Below are positions 1-10,329 of a stretch of 64,000 nt of DNA, one piece after another (position 1 is the first letter of the stretch; each line of letters starts with the position of its first letter). Source of the DNA: Dama dama (Eukaryota; Chordata; Mammalia; Artiodactyla; Cervidae). The notes under the pieces are model-generated. The model was given only the letters and a program-made list of their open reading frames with translations. It was not told the DNA's origin and did no database searches. Where the stretch lies: assembly GCF_033118175.1 (NCBI RefSeq), contig NC_083681.1, positions 15,704,001-15,768,000 on the forward strand. The letters are read 5' to 3'. Both the position numbers and the translations under genes were made by a program.

Positions 1-983
1 CACGTTCCTACTTTGTTCTGATTAATTCACAGATCTGTGCAGGAAAGAATTTGCAGTTGGCAAGAAAAATTCTAAACTGGGCAGTTTAATTGTCAAATAA
101 ATTTTAAAACTTGCATGGAGTGTGGGGAAAAATGTAGACATGTCGGCATTTTGAACCCATAAATGCGTGTTTTCTCGTAGATCATGCCAATCTAAGAGAA
201 GGGAAAAAAAGAAAATGAATGACTTTGGTTCTGTCAGATAAAATCACTTTTTTTTTCCAGGAAACTTGAAGAAATCCATTCAATCATATAATTTTTTTGG
301 TGAAGGTAAATGTAATAAAACTTTATAATTCACTTTATTTCCTTCAACCCCTCTTAAGACATTCTCTCAGAAAAGAGGTGTGTGAATAAAATGACCTCTA
401 TGTGCAAAAAAAATTTTTTTAGTTAAAATCATTTCCTTCCTTTCTGAATTAAAGTACAAAAGATTAGCTTTATAGCAAATACAGGATGGATTTTATCAGA
501 ATAGTTTCATCCCCCTAAAGTTTATTTACTGGTGACATCAAAGGAAAAACAGAGAATTGATATTTATTTACATTGTTTCCTTAATCGTGTAGTTTTATAA
601 TACCTTTTTTGATTCTTTTACAATCTTATTTCTCAATCCAGATTTCTTTGATTTCTGTTAACTTGCTCTCCCATTAAATAAAGGTTAGATAATATGAATT
701 GCAGTGTATGTGAGGGTTAGCAGTGTTTCAAAGTGGAACACCTCATAATGGCACCTAGTCTAGAGTGTCAGGGTAGCTAGAGTGGGTCCTGACTGTCCAA
801 ATAGGATGTGACGAATGGAAATAGCACAGAGTGGAGAGAAACCCTAAGAGGTCTAAGCCTCTCCAACCTATCCCAGCTACTACTTCCATATTTTCTGCTA
901 CAGACCATGAAGACAAGCCATTCCTTATTCATACCTGAGCATGACTTCCTTTGAGCAATTTCTTTTTCTAATATTTATTGAAA

Positions 984-1186
984 TCATCTTCCCAGGTGGT
1001 GCAGCGGTAAAAAAAAAATCTGCCCGCAATGCAGGAGACCTGGGTTCGATCCCTGGGTGAGGAAGATCCCCTGGAGAAGGGAATGGCTATCCACTCTAGT
1101 ATTCTTGCCTGGGAAATCCCATGGACAGACAGTCCATGGGGTCACAAAGAGTTGGACACAACTGATCGACTAACACACACAGAGAT
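984..1186 (+). mobile_element. Bov-tA SINE
   Basis: This is a ruminant SINE with a tRNA-derived head (ggtggtgcagcgg, box-B-like gggttcgatccc) and a Bov-A body that shares its 3' end with the BovB LINE, whose machinery mobilises it. A 14-bp TSD with one mismatch, AATATTTATTGAAA / AATATCTATTGAAA, sits at 970-983 and 1187-1200. The head carries an expanded A run (1009-1018) and the body has a deletion of about 25 bp near 1130. Confidence 0.93.
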
Positions 1187-1200
1187 AATATCTATTGAAA

Positions 1201-1400
1201 GCTTCCTATAAGCTAAGAGGTGGGCTAGGCATTTTATTTAAATCATCAGTCACCTAGTGGATCCTCAGAGCATACCTGTAAATTTCAGTTAATCCCACTG
1301 AATGATGAGGAACAGGGTCTTAGAGAATGGGATGGTCTGCCCAAGGTTTCCTATGACAAGATGCCAGAACTGGGATTTGAGATAAAACTGCTTGGAGTTT
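1201..1400 (+). repeat. Ancient L2/MIR-like relic
   Basis: Wording such as ctaagaggtgggctaggcat, followed by a gatgaggaacagggtctta and a gcccaaggtttcc segment, follows the old mammalian L2-type 3' end (shared-size, fractions-in-ledger pattern gaggaaac...cttgccca). It is strongly diverged and the family is uncertain. Confidence 0.4.
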
Positions 1401-2350
1401 GGATTGGGAAGTGAGTTGGTTGAGTAGCAAGAAATTGAAAGGAAATTTTGAGCAGGGGCATTTGGGGTGGGGGTGGGGGGACCATTCATGGATTCATTCA
1501 ACAACTATTTGATTAGCTGTTAAGGGCCAGCCCTATGCCACACCCCAGGGGAAAGGAGAGTGGATGATAACTGTAAGGATTCTGTACTCCTGTCACTTAG
1601 CTGAGAACTGAGTAGCCAGGAGCAGCACTATAAACCCGGGGAAAGAGATGCGAAAGGGGAGGTAGAGGATTCCAAAGGCAAGCTTTGATACGCATCCACT
1701 GAGAGTTTCAACTGAAACATTCATTCTTCCCGTCATCAGGTTCTGACCTGAGCTGGGCTGAGCTCTTTCTCCAGAGTAAAACCTGATAAATACATCATTA
1801 GAAAGTCAGGGCTATGATTCTGAGGACTAAACATTAAAGAAAGTTGTAGTCTATAGGCCTCTGGGAGAGGCTTGATAATCGTCCCAGCTGATCTGAAGGG
1901 CATAGTTGTTGGAGGTGATGATCGAGATTCCATTTCTGCACCATGTCTTTCCCTAAGGAGACCCTGGCACTTAGAAGATACTGTACACCAAATTGTGGGA
2001 GGGAAGGAAGGAAGAACCGGGAAGGAAAGAGCAAGTCTTCCTGGATTTGTGCTCAGATTTCACCTGTCTTCCCCAGGGACCTCTGATATACATGCCGCTT
2101 GCTTATGCAAATTCAGGGACGGAGAGTGTCCTGTGTATTAAAAATGTTCGAAGTAGCTCAGAACTCCACTATCCCATAAGCCCATTTATTGGAAACATTT
2201 GTCTTTTCGTTTGAATGGAAGTTATATGTCTTAGAAAAATTGAGGTGAAAAAGGAATGCATTAGTCTGACAGAGGTAATCTACCATTCATAGTTTTGAAA
2301 CTAGAACATTTTGCTGACAAAGAGAAATGTATTTTTAAGTCTGAGTTCTT
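1401..2350. other. Intron sequence, nothing recognised
   Basis: Mixed composition with a short G-rich run (1464-1480). Overlapping short frames on both strands have no recognisable domain. Confidence 0.6.
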
Positions 2351-2371
2351 AAAAAAAAAAAAAAAAAAAAA
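2351..2371 (+). repeat. (A)21 run
   Basis: Homopolymer A tract with no recognisable element body directly upstream. It lies about 90 bp before the GC-rich block. Confidence 0.9.
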
Positions 2372-2439
2372 GCCTTCCATCCTAGTCCTCTAACTAGGCT
2401 ATTTCTGCCAGCTCCTCGGCTCTGAACACAACACATTCT

Positions 2440-2870
2440 TGCAATTCATCACTTCCCTTGGCTCAAGCCAGCCTTTCCAATGGTTGGCGGCATATGCTTC
2501 TCATTAGCTCTGCCGCGGCCTCACCTGGGCTGCTCAGACTCCTCCCCCTGCTCCTCCACCCCCACCGCCCGCCCCTTTCCTCCGCCTCCTCCCGCTCCAA
2601 CCCCGGACTCATCCCCCGCCAGCTCCTGCTACCGAGCAGCCCTGCCTGCTGGCTTGGCAGCCGGCGAGCAGAGAAAAAGAAGGAGGAAACAGACCCGTTC
2701 TTTCGAAAGTCAGTCCTGCGGTTGAACAGCCTTTCGTTCAGAAAAAAGACCGAGCAAAGGAGAAAGCCAAGGGCAAGACCAAAAACCATAACAGAAGTGG
2801 AAACAAGAAAAAAGCAGAAGTCTGCTAACTGGGAGAAAACTAGAGAGGGGGCAACAAAAGGTTAAGAGGG
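2440..2870 (+). promoter_or_regulatory. GC-rich, CpG-enriched intragenic block; candidate promoter or enhancer
   Basis: The block rises abruptly from AT-rich flanks. By eye about 15 CpG occur between 2485 and 2770, against almost none nearby. A CCAAT motif lies at 2477-2481, an Sp1-like CACCGCCCGCCCC at 2563-2575, and C-rich CCTCC runs between. From about 2670 the strand turns purine-rich (AGAAAAAGAAGGAG), like a 5' leader, and AAAAG|GTTAAG at about 2859 could act as a donor. The open frame here (135 codons, no ATG start) resembles no family I know. It could be an alternative MAML2 first exon, a promoter of a noncoding transcript, or an enhancer. The composition is seen; the function is inferred. 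Confidence 0.4.
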
Positions 2871-3684
2871 GAAAACTCCCATCATTACCTCACTTCGCAA
2901 CCACGTGTTTCTTCCCGTCACCAGTGTCGCTCTTGACTTACCTTCTAGGCCCTATAAGGGAGTTTCACCCATTTGGAGGGCACTTTACATTTAACGCTGT
3001 TAGAGGGGTAACAAAAATCTTCCTTCCATTTGGTGAATTCCAGTTCCCTCTGTGACCCAGTGCATAAATTAAGAACTAGGCTGGACTGAATCAAAGATTT
3101 TTTTGATCAGCCCCAGAGACACTTTCCAATACTTGTCAAATTCTTTTTTCATTTTCTCTCTTGTGTGATAGCCTTCAATTAGCAGTTTTTATCTTTGTCT
3201 TACTTTCCAAAGGGATCGAGAAGGTAAATTCTCTCAGTGTTATCTCTGGAGTATACCTGGATAACTCTGATCCCAACCTATTCCAACCACAAGACTTAGA
3301 GTGAAGTTAGTGGGTTTCTTTTTTGAAACTGGTTATTAATGGCAGGAAAGGACTGTTGAAAGGATGAAGGCCTTCATCTCTGATAACATTAGAAGAGGAT
3401 CATAGAAATCTGAGGTTGCAAAGGACTTCAGAGATTCCCTAATCTACACCCTTCATGTTACAGATGGGGACTAAGAGGTGACCTCCCACTGCCATACAGG
3501 GAAGGGGTGCTGGGACAAGGATTCACCAGGCATCTTCAGCCCCAGTCCTGTTCTCTTTTCCGTCTTAAATATATGCAAGCACCACAGTGTCCCCCAAGTC
3601 CCTTTGTGCCAACATTAGAGAGTGGGCTCTGCCAACTGCCAAGGATGGCTTTTTGTCCTGGATCTAAGAGTTAACATAGAACCT
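2871..3684. other. Intron sequence with faint L2/MIR-like wording
   Basis: Nothing coding. 3405-3550 (gcaaaggacttcagagattc, cagatggggac) looks like an old L2/MIR-class relic. The rest is unassigned. Confidence 0.5.
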
Positions 3685-3696
3685 AATGAGCAGGAC

Positions 3697-3919
3697 TTCC
3701 CAGATGGCTTCCCAGGTAGCGCTTGTGGTAAAGAACCTGTCTTTCAGTGCAGGAGACATGAGAGATGCAGGTTCAATCCCTGGGTCAGGAAGATCCCCTG
3801 GAGGAGGACATGGCAACGCACTCCAGTATTCTTGCTTGGCGCATTCCATGGATAGAGGAGCCTGGTGGGCTACAGTCCACGGGGTCACAAAGAGTCAGGA
3901 CTGAGGTGACTTAGCATGC
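3697..3919 (+). mobile_element. Bov-tA SINE
   Basis: Full head and body, with a TSD AATGAGCAGGAC / AATGAGTAGGAC at 3685-3696 and 3920-3931 (one mismatch). An extra gagatgcag insertion lies in the head region. Confidence 0.93.
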
Positions 3920-3931
3920 AATGAGTAGGAC

Positions 3932-6066
3932 AGAGTTTGCCCAGTGTTTAGTGACCCATGACTTTCCCAGGACCAATTAGAAAACCTCCAGAGACAGACC
4001 TACCTCTGAGAAAATTAGAAAAATGTTCCCCTTCCTCGGGGCTTATCCACACCCCCACCCCTCACCCTACACCAAGTACAAAGCCTAGCAAAATGCAGGC
4101 TGGATATATTTCAGCCCCCACTTGGTCCATCACCTGGGTACTCTTATGTGGGCAAAACTCACGTGACCACGTATGTCGGGGTCCTGACCAGGGGGTGCTC
4201 ATGGATCAAGAGAATCACAGGTGCAGCCAGCCCCTTGATTCACAAAGGGTCATTCCGAGGTCCTCATCTGGAACAAGAGCCCTCTCCTTATAGTGGATAA
4301 AGGGGGAAAAAACTCATCTTCAAGGACTTGGACAGATTTTTTGTTGTTGTTTTTTTTCCTTAGCATCTCTTATTTCCGAAGAACTGAGCCAGATTCAGCT
4401 CTGAACAACACTGCACAGTCAGAAAAACATACCAGAAAGACCTCTTTCCCTCTCGATTCACCTCCTTTCAGCAGCCAGAGGCTGCACCCTCCTCAGCTAC
4501 CTGCTCTGTCCCTCCCTCCTGGCTTGCAATCACAGTCTTTCCCCAGCTGTTTGCTGATGGTGGCCTCATGCCTTCATTCGAAAAGTAGTTACTGAGAACC
4601 CAGCCTGTGACAGGTTTAAGGTTTTGCCCTCTCTGGGGTATTTATGTTTTAATAGAAATTCCCAAGCCCAGCACAATGCCTGGTATATAATGTCCATTCA
4701 ATAAATATATGAGAAAGGATGGAGGGAAGAGAATGGGAGGCATCTGATACTCTAAGAATGGTGAGATTCAGGTCTCATCCAGCGGTGCCCAGGAAGGGGA
4801 AAATTGGGGTCAGGAAACCTTCATAACCACCCTACGTGTCCTGGCAGAGAGACCTTATGTTCTGTTCTGTTCTATATTCTCCAAAATCTTAAGACATCAG
4901 TGCAACCACATGGAAAACTGCTGCAGACACCCATATTCTACCTCCAAATTCTTCCAGATATGCCTCTCTCTTGCCCAGCCAGATACCAGCACTTCTGAGC
5001 TCCTGGATTTTTTTCAGACTCTGTTCTGGCCCACGGCTTGGTTTCTGTTACTTATCTTGCCCCTAGACTAGCAATACAGTCTAGAAATTATACCTTAACC
5101 TTAGCCTTCATGCTGGTGCAAAGCAAGGTGTGATTTCTGGGATTTCTCTCTGGCACCAAATACTTTGCTCCCAGAATCTCAGGCCCTGGCCCCCTACCCA
5201 CCTGACCAACATAGCCACTCACCTCTGTCTGCTTATTTTAAAGCCGTGAAAGGGGCATCCCATAGTGACTAAAATCACTTACAGAATCCTTTCCTTGAGA
5301 GCTTCTGCTGGAAGTCTCCTCTCAACTTTCTTCCTACGTATAATGTGTCTTTCTACTCCTTTCAGCTGGAAGTTCCTAGAAAGAAAACCATCTGCCATAG
5401 TCACCTCTGTAACACCATTTTTGCTGAGCACAGTGGCTTGTCTGTAATAATTGCCCCTAAGATATTTTTTCTTTGTTGAATTATTCAACCAGATATTTTA
5501 TTGCCCATGTAGTTTTGGTTGTTGTTTTAACCAGAGGAAATTAGCAGGGATTTCTGACCGATTCTGCTCTTCCTCTGGTGGGAAAATTTTTATGTTAAAT
5601 GCAAATTGCTTTGCCATCTGTGTGCAGCATACGTTCTGGAATCCTTTCCCTTTATATGGGGAAACCAGGTTTCCCACCAATGACCATGAACGTGCATTTG
5701 GCAGCCCTTGCAGCTCTTTCTCTGTAACCCAGATGGCAAAGTTTGCTTCACATTTCCACTTGAGAATTTTTATAAGGCTTCTTTATGTTGCTCCTTCTTT
5801 TCAAGTGCTTTTCTGTTCCTGGACAGAGGGTTTGAACCTTCTCTTTGGACCTCCCTGTCCATTACTGTCTAGTCATTGCACTGATTCTATGAGAGGAAGC
5901 CTATTTTGCTAGTTAGAACTCAAATCCACTTGCTAATATGTCTGATCTTTTGTGTTTCTGCCTGTAAAATGATATCAGTGTTTGTTGTTGCTCCTTCACT
6001 CCCTAGGTTAACTTGTAAATAGAGGAATAAGTTAGCTGAGCTAAAAGAAGATGGTGTTTTTCATAT
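3932..6066. other. Intron sequence, nothing recognised
   Basis: 2.1 kb without a recognisable young repeat. The longest frame (5451-5912, +, 153 codons) has low-complexity Phe/Cys-rich content and no family resemblance, so it is treated as chance. 4670-4720 (cccagcacaatgcctggtat, ttcaataaatatat) looks like a MIR 3' end. Confidence 0.55.
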
Positions 6067-6078
6067 GTTCCCCAGCGG

Positions 6079-6306
6079 TGCCTGTGTGTGTGCTAAGTCA
6101 CCTCAGTCATGTCCAGCTCTTTGTGACTTTATGGACGGTAGCCCACCAGGCTCCTCTGTCCATGGGATTCTCCAGGCACAAATACTAGAGTGGATTGCCA
6201 TGCCCTCCTCCAGGGGATCTTCCCAACCCAGGGATCAAACCTGCATCTCTTACGTCTCCTGCATTGGTAGGTGGGTTCTTTACCACTAGCACCACCTGGA
6301 AAGCCC
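6079..6306 (-). mobile_element. Bov-tA SINE
   Basis: Reverse copy. TSD GTTCCCCAGCGG / GTTCCCCAGTGG at 6067-6078 and 6307-6318. Confidence 0.93.
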
Positions 6307-6429
6307 GTTCCCCAGTGGACCTCACCCTAACTTAAAGGCAGTACCTGGGTTACAGAATGTTAAGCATTGGCTAGTAATCAGCATAATACTAGCCAGGGTT
6401 TGATTCTGCCCTGTAACATTGGATAAATG

Positions 6430-6700
6430 AGATACAACCCTGACTTAAAGATATAAGTAGGAGGAGACCCAATGGTGAAGGACTTTGATTTTTAGACTAA
6501 AGGTTTGGACTTCATCCAATAGGGAAGCACAGTGAGACTTTTAACAAAGAAGTGACAGAAATGATTAGAAGGGTCATTCTGACTTCAGGGTGGAAGACCA
6601 GTGGGCATTCAAAGTCGGGTTAGGAGGCTGAGGCCGCAGTCCATGTGAGGAGAGGTGGGCCCAGATCAGGGAAGACAGTGGAAACAAAGGAAGAAGAAGA
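6430..6700 (+). repeat. Ancient interspersed repeat, family uncertain
   Basis: Phrases such as gaaggactttgatttttagac, agaagtgacagaaatgatta and gtggaagaccagtggg match a common old mammalian repeat. Its usual gene-desert wording is 'aaggactttggcttttactctg ... gagtgacatgatctgactt'. Confidence 0.45.
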
Positions 6701-6807
6701 GATTTGAAAGACCCTTCAGGAAAAACAATGGATCTTCCACCTCCCCTCTCTCTTCACTCACTCCAGCTCCTTTGACTTCCTTCCTGTTTCTCACACATTA
6801 GGCACAC

Positions 6808-7585
6808 TCTGTTTTTAGTTGAAGTATAGCTGAGTTGATCCCCTGGAGAAGGGAATGGCTACCCACTCCGGGATTCTTGGGGCTTTCCTGGGGGTTCAGA
6901 TGGTAGAGAATCTGCCTGCAATGCAGGAGACCAAGGTTCAATCCCTGAGTCAGGAAGATCCCCTGGAGAAGGGACTGACAGCCCACTCCAGTATTCTTGC
7001 CTGGAGAATCCCATGGACAGAGGAGCCTGGCGGGTTACAGTCCTTGGGTTCACAAAGAGTCGGATACGACTGAGCAACTAACACTTTTACTTTTTCACTT
7101 TTTGCTTTTCACATAGCTGAGTTACAATGTTCTGTTAGTTTCAGATGTACAGCAGAATGATTCCATTTTATATATATATATATAAAATATACTTTTTCAT
7201 ATTCTTTTCCATTATAGGTTATTACAGGATATTGAACATAGTTCCCTATACTATATGGCAGATTCTTATTGGTTATCTATTTTATATATAGTAGTGTGTA
7301 TGTATCAATCCCAGTCCCCCAATTTATCCCTATCCTTCTTTTTCCCTCTTGGTAATATAGGTTTGTTTTCTACATCTGTGACTCAATTTCTGTTTTGTAA
7401 ATAAGTTCATTTGTATCATTTTTTTAGATTCCACATATGAGCAGCACCATATGATATTTGCCTTTCTCTGTCTGCCTTACTTCACAGAGTATGACACTCT
7501 CTAGGTCCGTCTATATATGTACCCCATCTTCTTCATCCATTCGTCTGTCAGTGGACATTTAGGTTGCTTCCATGTGTTGCCTCAT
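6808..7585 (-). mobile_element. L1 3' end, reverse, interrupted by a Bov-tA dimer
   Basis: The plus-strand wording gaagtatagctgagtt, then acaatgttctgttagtttca, attataggttattacaggat and attccacatatgagcagcac is the reverse complement of a cetartiodactyl L1 3' UTR and the last part of ORF2. The element is split at 6836/7113 by a SINE insertion. A (TA)n tract lies at 7166-7186. Confidence 0.85.
6837..7112 (+). mobile_element. Dimeric Bov-tA SINE inserted in L1
   Basis: A perfect 11-bp TSD ATAGCTGAGTT lies at 6826-6836 and 7113-7123. The left unit is 5'-truncated and begins within the body (atcccctggag). It joins a second, complete tRNA-headed unit at ggattcttgggg. Confidence 0.92.
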
Positions 7586-7706
7586 GAGTGTCCTCACTGA
7601 CTACACTACTCTTTTCCAGATTACCATGTCTGACTTCCTGAGATCCTTCCAGTTTTAGTTTGAACATCCTCTTCTTAATGAGTTTTACCCTGATATTCCT
7701 ATTTAA

Positions 7707-8021
7707 GGGCTCCCTCCTAGCTCAGTTGGTAAAGAATCCACCTGCAATGCAGGAGACCCCGGTTCAATTCCTGGGTCAGGAAGATCCCCTGGGGAAGGGA
7801 TAGGCTACCCACTCCAGGATTCTTGGGCTTCCCCGGTGTCTCAACTGGTAAAGAATCCGCCTGCAATGTGGGAGACCTGGGTTCAATCCCTGGGTTGTGA
7901 AGATCTCCTGGAGAAGGGAAAGGCTACCCACTCCAGTATTCTGGCCTGGAGAATTCCATGGACTATGTAGTCCATCAGGTCACAAAGAGTTGGACACAAC
8001 TGAGTGACTTTCACTTTCAAA
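7707..8021 (+). mobile_element. Dimeric Bov-tA SINE
   Basis: Two tRNA heads in one insertion. The first unit ends at ggattcttgg and runs straight into gcttccccggtgtctcaac of the second. A single perfect TSD CCTATTTAA at 7698-7706 and 8022-8030 shows that the dimer inserted as one RNA. Confidence 0.93.
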
Positions 8022-8345
8022 CCTATTTAAATCCACACCCCCACCAAAAGTCATACATCAGAATGTTCATAGCAGGGATATTTACAGTAGCCAACAAGTA
8101 GAAAATATCCAAATGCCCAAGAAGAACTGAAAGGGTCAAGTGTGGTATAATCACACCCTGAAATATACCATATAGTCATTAAAGTGAATGATTAACCTAC
8201 AGCCATATGCAACAACATGGATGAATCTTGTAAATGTAATGCTGCCTGAAAAGCAGTCCGATTAAAAAAGACTTCTTAACAGACAATTCCATTTGTATAA
8301 AAGCGCAGAAACAGACCACACAGAGCTCTATGATTTGGAGTCAGG

Positions 8346-8716
8346 TAACAGTTGGAGAAGACTCTTGAGAGTCCCTTGGACTGCAAGGAGATCCAACCAG
8401 TCCATCCTAAATGAGATCAGTCCTGGTGTTCATTGGAAGGACTGATGCTGAAGCTGAAGCTCCAATACTTTGGCCACCTCATGTGAAGAGCTGACTCATT
8501 GGAAAAGACTTTGATGCTGGAAGGGATTGGGGGCAGGAGGAGAAGGGGACGACAGAGGATGAGATGGCTTGATGGCATCACGGACTCGATGGGCATGGGT
8601 TTGAGTAAACTCCGGGAGTTGGTGATGGACAGGGAGGCTTGGTGTGCTGCAATTCATGGGGTCGCAAAGAGTCGGACATGACTGAGCGACTCAACTGAAC
8701 TGAACTGAACTGAACG
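8346..8716 (+). mobile_element. BovB LINE 3' fragment
   Basis: Starts at ggagaagactcttgagag and ends in the typical BovB tail of repeated ACTGA/AACTG units (aactgaactgaactgaac). It is 5'-truncated to about 370 bp. The open frame at 8499-8681 is the C-terminal end of the BovB ORF2 product. Confidence 0.9.
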
Positions 8717-8874
8717 GCTACCTTTGGCTTGGGAGTTGGTTCCCAGAGGAGCACAAGAAGTGTTTATGGGTTCTTGGGAAGATTCAGTTTTCTGTTGTGC
8801 ATGCTGGGTACACAGGGTTAGTTCAGTGTGTGAAAATTCAGAGAGTGGCTCGTTAATGGTATGTGCACTTTTCT

Positions 8875-9040
8875 TTTTTAATATTATTTATTTATTTGGC
8901 TTCCCCAGGTCTTAGTTGCAGCAGATGGGGTCTTTAGTTATAGCATGTGGAATTTAGTTGCCTGACCAGGGATCAAACCTGGGTCCCCTGCGTTGGGAGC
9001 TCGAAGTCTTAGCCACTGGACCACCAAGGAAATCTCAATG
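8875..9040 (-). mobile_element. CHR-2-like tRNA SINE
   Basis: The reverse of a tRNA-derived SINE (plus-strand cttagccactggaccacca, gaccagggatcaaacct, cttagttgcagca). TSD TGTGCACTTTTCT / TGTGTACTTTTCT at 8862-8874 and 9041-9053. Confidence 0.88.
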
Positions 9041-9095
9041 TGTGTACTTTTCTACATGTATATTATACTCCAATAAAATTTTCAAAGTGCAACTC

Positions 9096-9710
9096 TTCCC
9101 CAGAGATACTTCTCATCTCCCTTACTCCATGTTTCCGTAATACTTATCACTTTCTAATATAAGCTGCAATTATAGTGTTTATCACATTCTTTCCCCATTA
9201 GAGTGTAGGAGGAGCAGGGATTTTGCTGCATTTTACTCACTTCTGCCTCTATATGACCTTGAAGTGTACCTGGCACTCAATAGGTATCAGAATGAATGAA
9301 CAAAGCATTGCATCAGAAGGCATGAATAGAGTGACCCAGACTCAAAGATGCAAGTGGAACCTAGTCGAGGTGCAGTGTTGCCTTGGCAGTCCCGCTTCCC
9401 AGGTGTGGTGGGTAGGCTGCTAGTCCCAAGGCTGCGACGGTCGTTCCCATGCCTGTCTCAAAGCTGCTTCTCAAAGCTACTTCAGCACTTTTAATTAAGA
9501 GGGCTTTTTCCTTATCCTAGAATATTTATGTCATCTGACCTGTATTGGAAACCTTCCCATCTTCAAAGGCAAGTTCATATGCCATCTTCTCCATAATGCC
9601 TCTTAAACCTCAACCTAAATTCCTCTAGCGTCTTATTTTTACTCTTTCTATGATACTCTTCTGGAATTGTTTTTATTCATTCATTTGCCAAATATTTATT
9701 GAGCATCTGA
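9096..9710. other. Intron sequence, nothing firm
   Basis: Contains wording of an old repeat 3' end (cattcatttgccaaatattt) near 9680. The rest is unassigned. Confidence 0.5.
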
Positions 9711-9718
9711 TATTTTAA

Positions 9719-9930
9719 AAGTGAAGTCACTCAGTCATGTCTGACTCTTTGTGTCCCCCGGACTGAAGCCTGCCAGGCTCCGCCATCCATGGAATTTTCC
9801 AGGCAAGGGTACTGGAGTGGGTAACCATTCCATTCTCCAGGGGATCTTCCCAACCCAGGAATAGAACCCGGGTCTCCTGCATTGCAGACAGATCCTTTAC
9901 CGTCTGAGCCACCAGGGAAGTCCCAGATGC
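9719..9930 (-). mobile_element. Bov-tA SINE
   Basis: Full reverse copy. An 8-bp TSD TATTTTAA lies at 9711-9718 and 9931-9938. Confidence 0.92.
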
Positions 9931-10106
9931 TATTTTAAGTCCTGAAAAATTCAAGGCTGAAATTCGAGTCCTGAAAAATTCAAAAATTCAATTCAAAAAC
10001 TGTCTTTCATGGGACTAAATTCCGTAGGTAAATAGGCAATAAACTAATAAATACATGTGTACAATTATTTGGAGTTCTTTGAAAGAAATTAAGATGAAGA
10101 GTTGGA

Positions 10107-10329
10107 AAGGGATTGGTGGCTCAGTGGTAAAGAATCTGCCTGCCAATGCAGGAGATGCAAGAGACACAAACTCAGTCCCTGGATCAGGAAGATCCCCTGA
10201 AGAAGGGCATGGCAATCCACTCCAATATTCTTGCCCGGGGAATCCCATGGACAGAGAAGTCTGGCGGGCTACAATCCACGGTGTCGCGAAGATTTGAACA
10301 CACCTGAGTGACTGAACACACACACACAG
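10107..10329 (+). mobile_element. Bov-tA SINE
   Basis: Head ggtggctcagtggtaaag and full body, with a short (CA)n tail at 10316-10327. No clear TSD was found. The flanks (10020-10070 and 10350-10500) look like one old interspersed repeat split by the insertion. Confidence 0.9.

Larger units (their letters stand above)
8040..9095 (+). mobile_element. Old L1 3' end with two nested insertions
   Basis: Segments 8040-8345, 8717-8874 and 9054-9090 join in order to an old L1M-type 3' end (aaatatccaaatgcccaa, acaacatggatgaatctt, gctacctttggcttggg, tattatactccaataaaa). A BovB 3' fragment and a CHR-2-like SINE are inserted between them, so this L1 is older than both. Confidence 0.8.

Noticed and set aside
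2458..2865. A 135-codon frame over the GC-rich block
   Set aside because: No ATG start and no family resemblance. Open frames on both strands are expected from the composition.
5451..5912. A 153-codon plus-strand frame
   Set aside because: No domain, no start context, Phe/Cys-rich. No splice or conservation evidence is available from the sequence alone.
7707..7790. tRNA genes at the many box-B-like gttcgatccc motifs
   Set aside because: These are tRNA-derived SINE heads lacking a full cloverleaf and anticodon arm.
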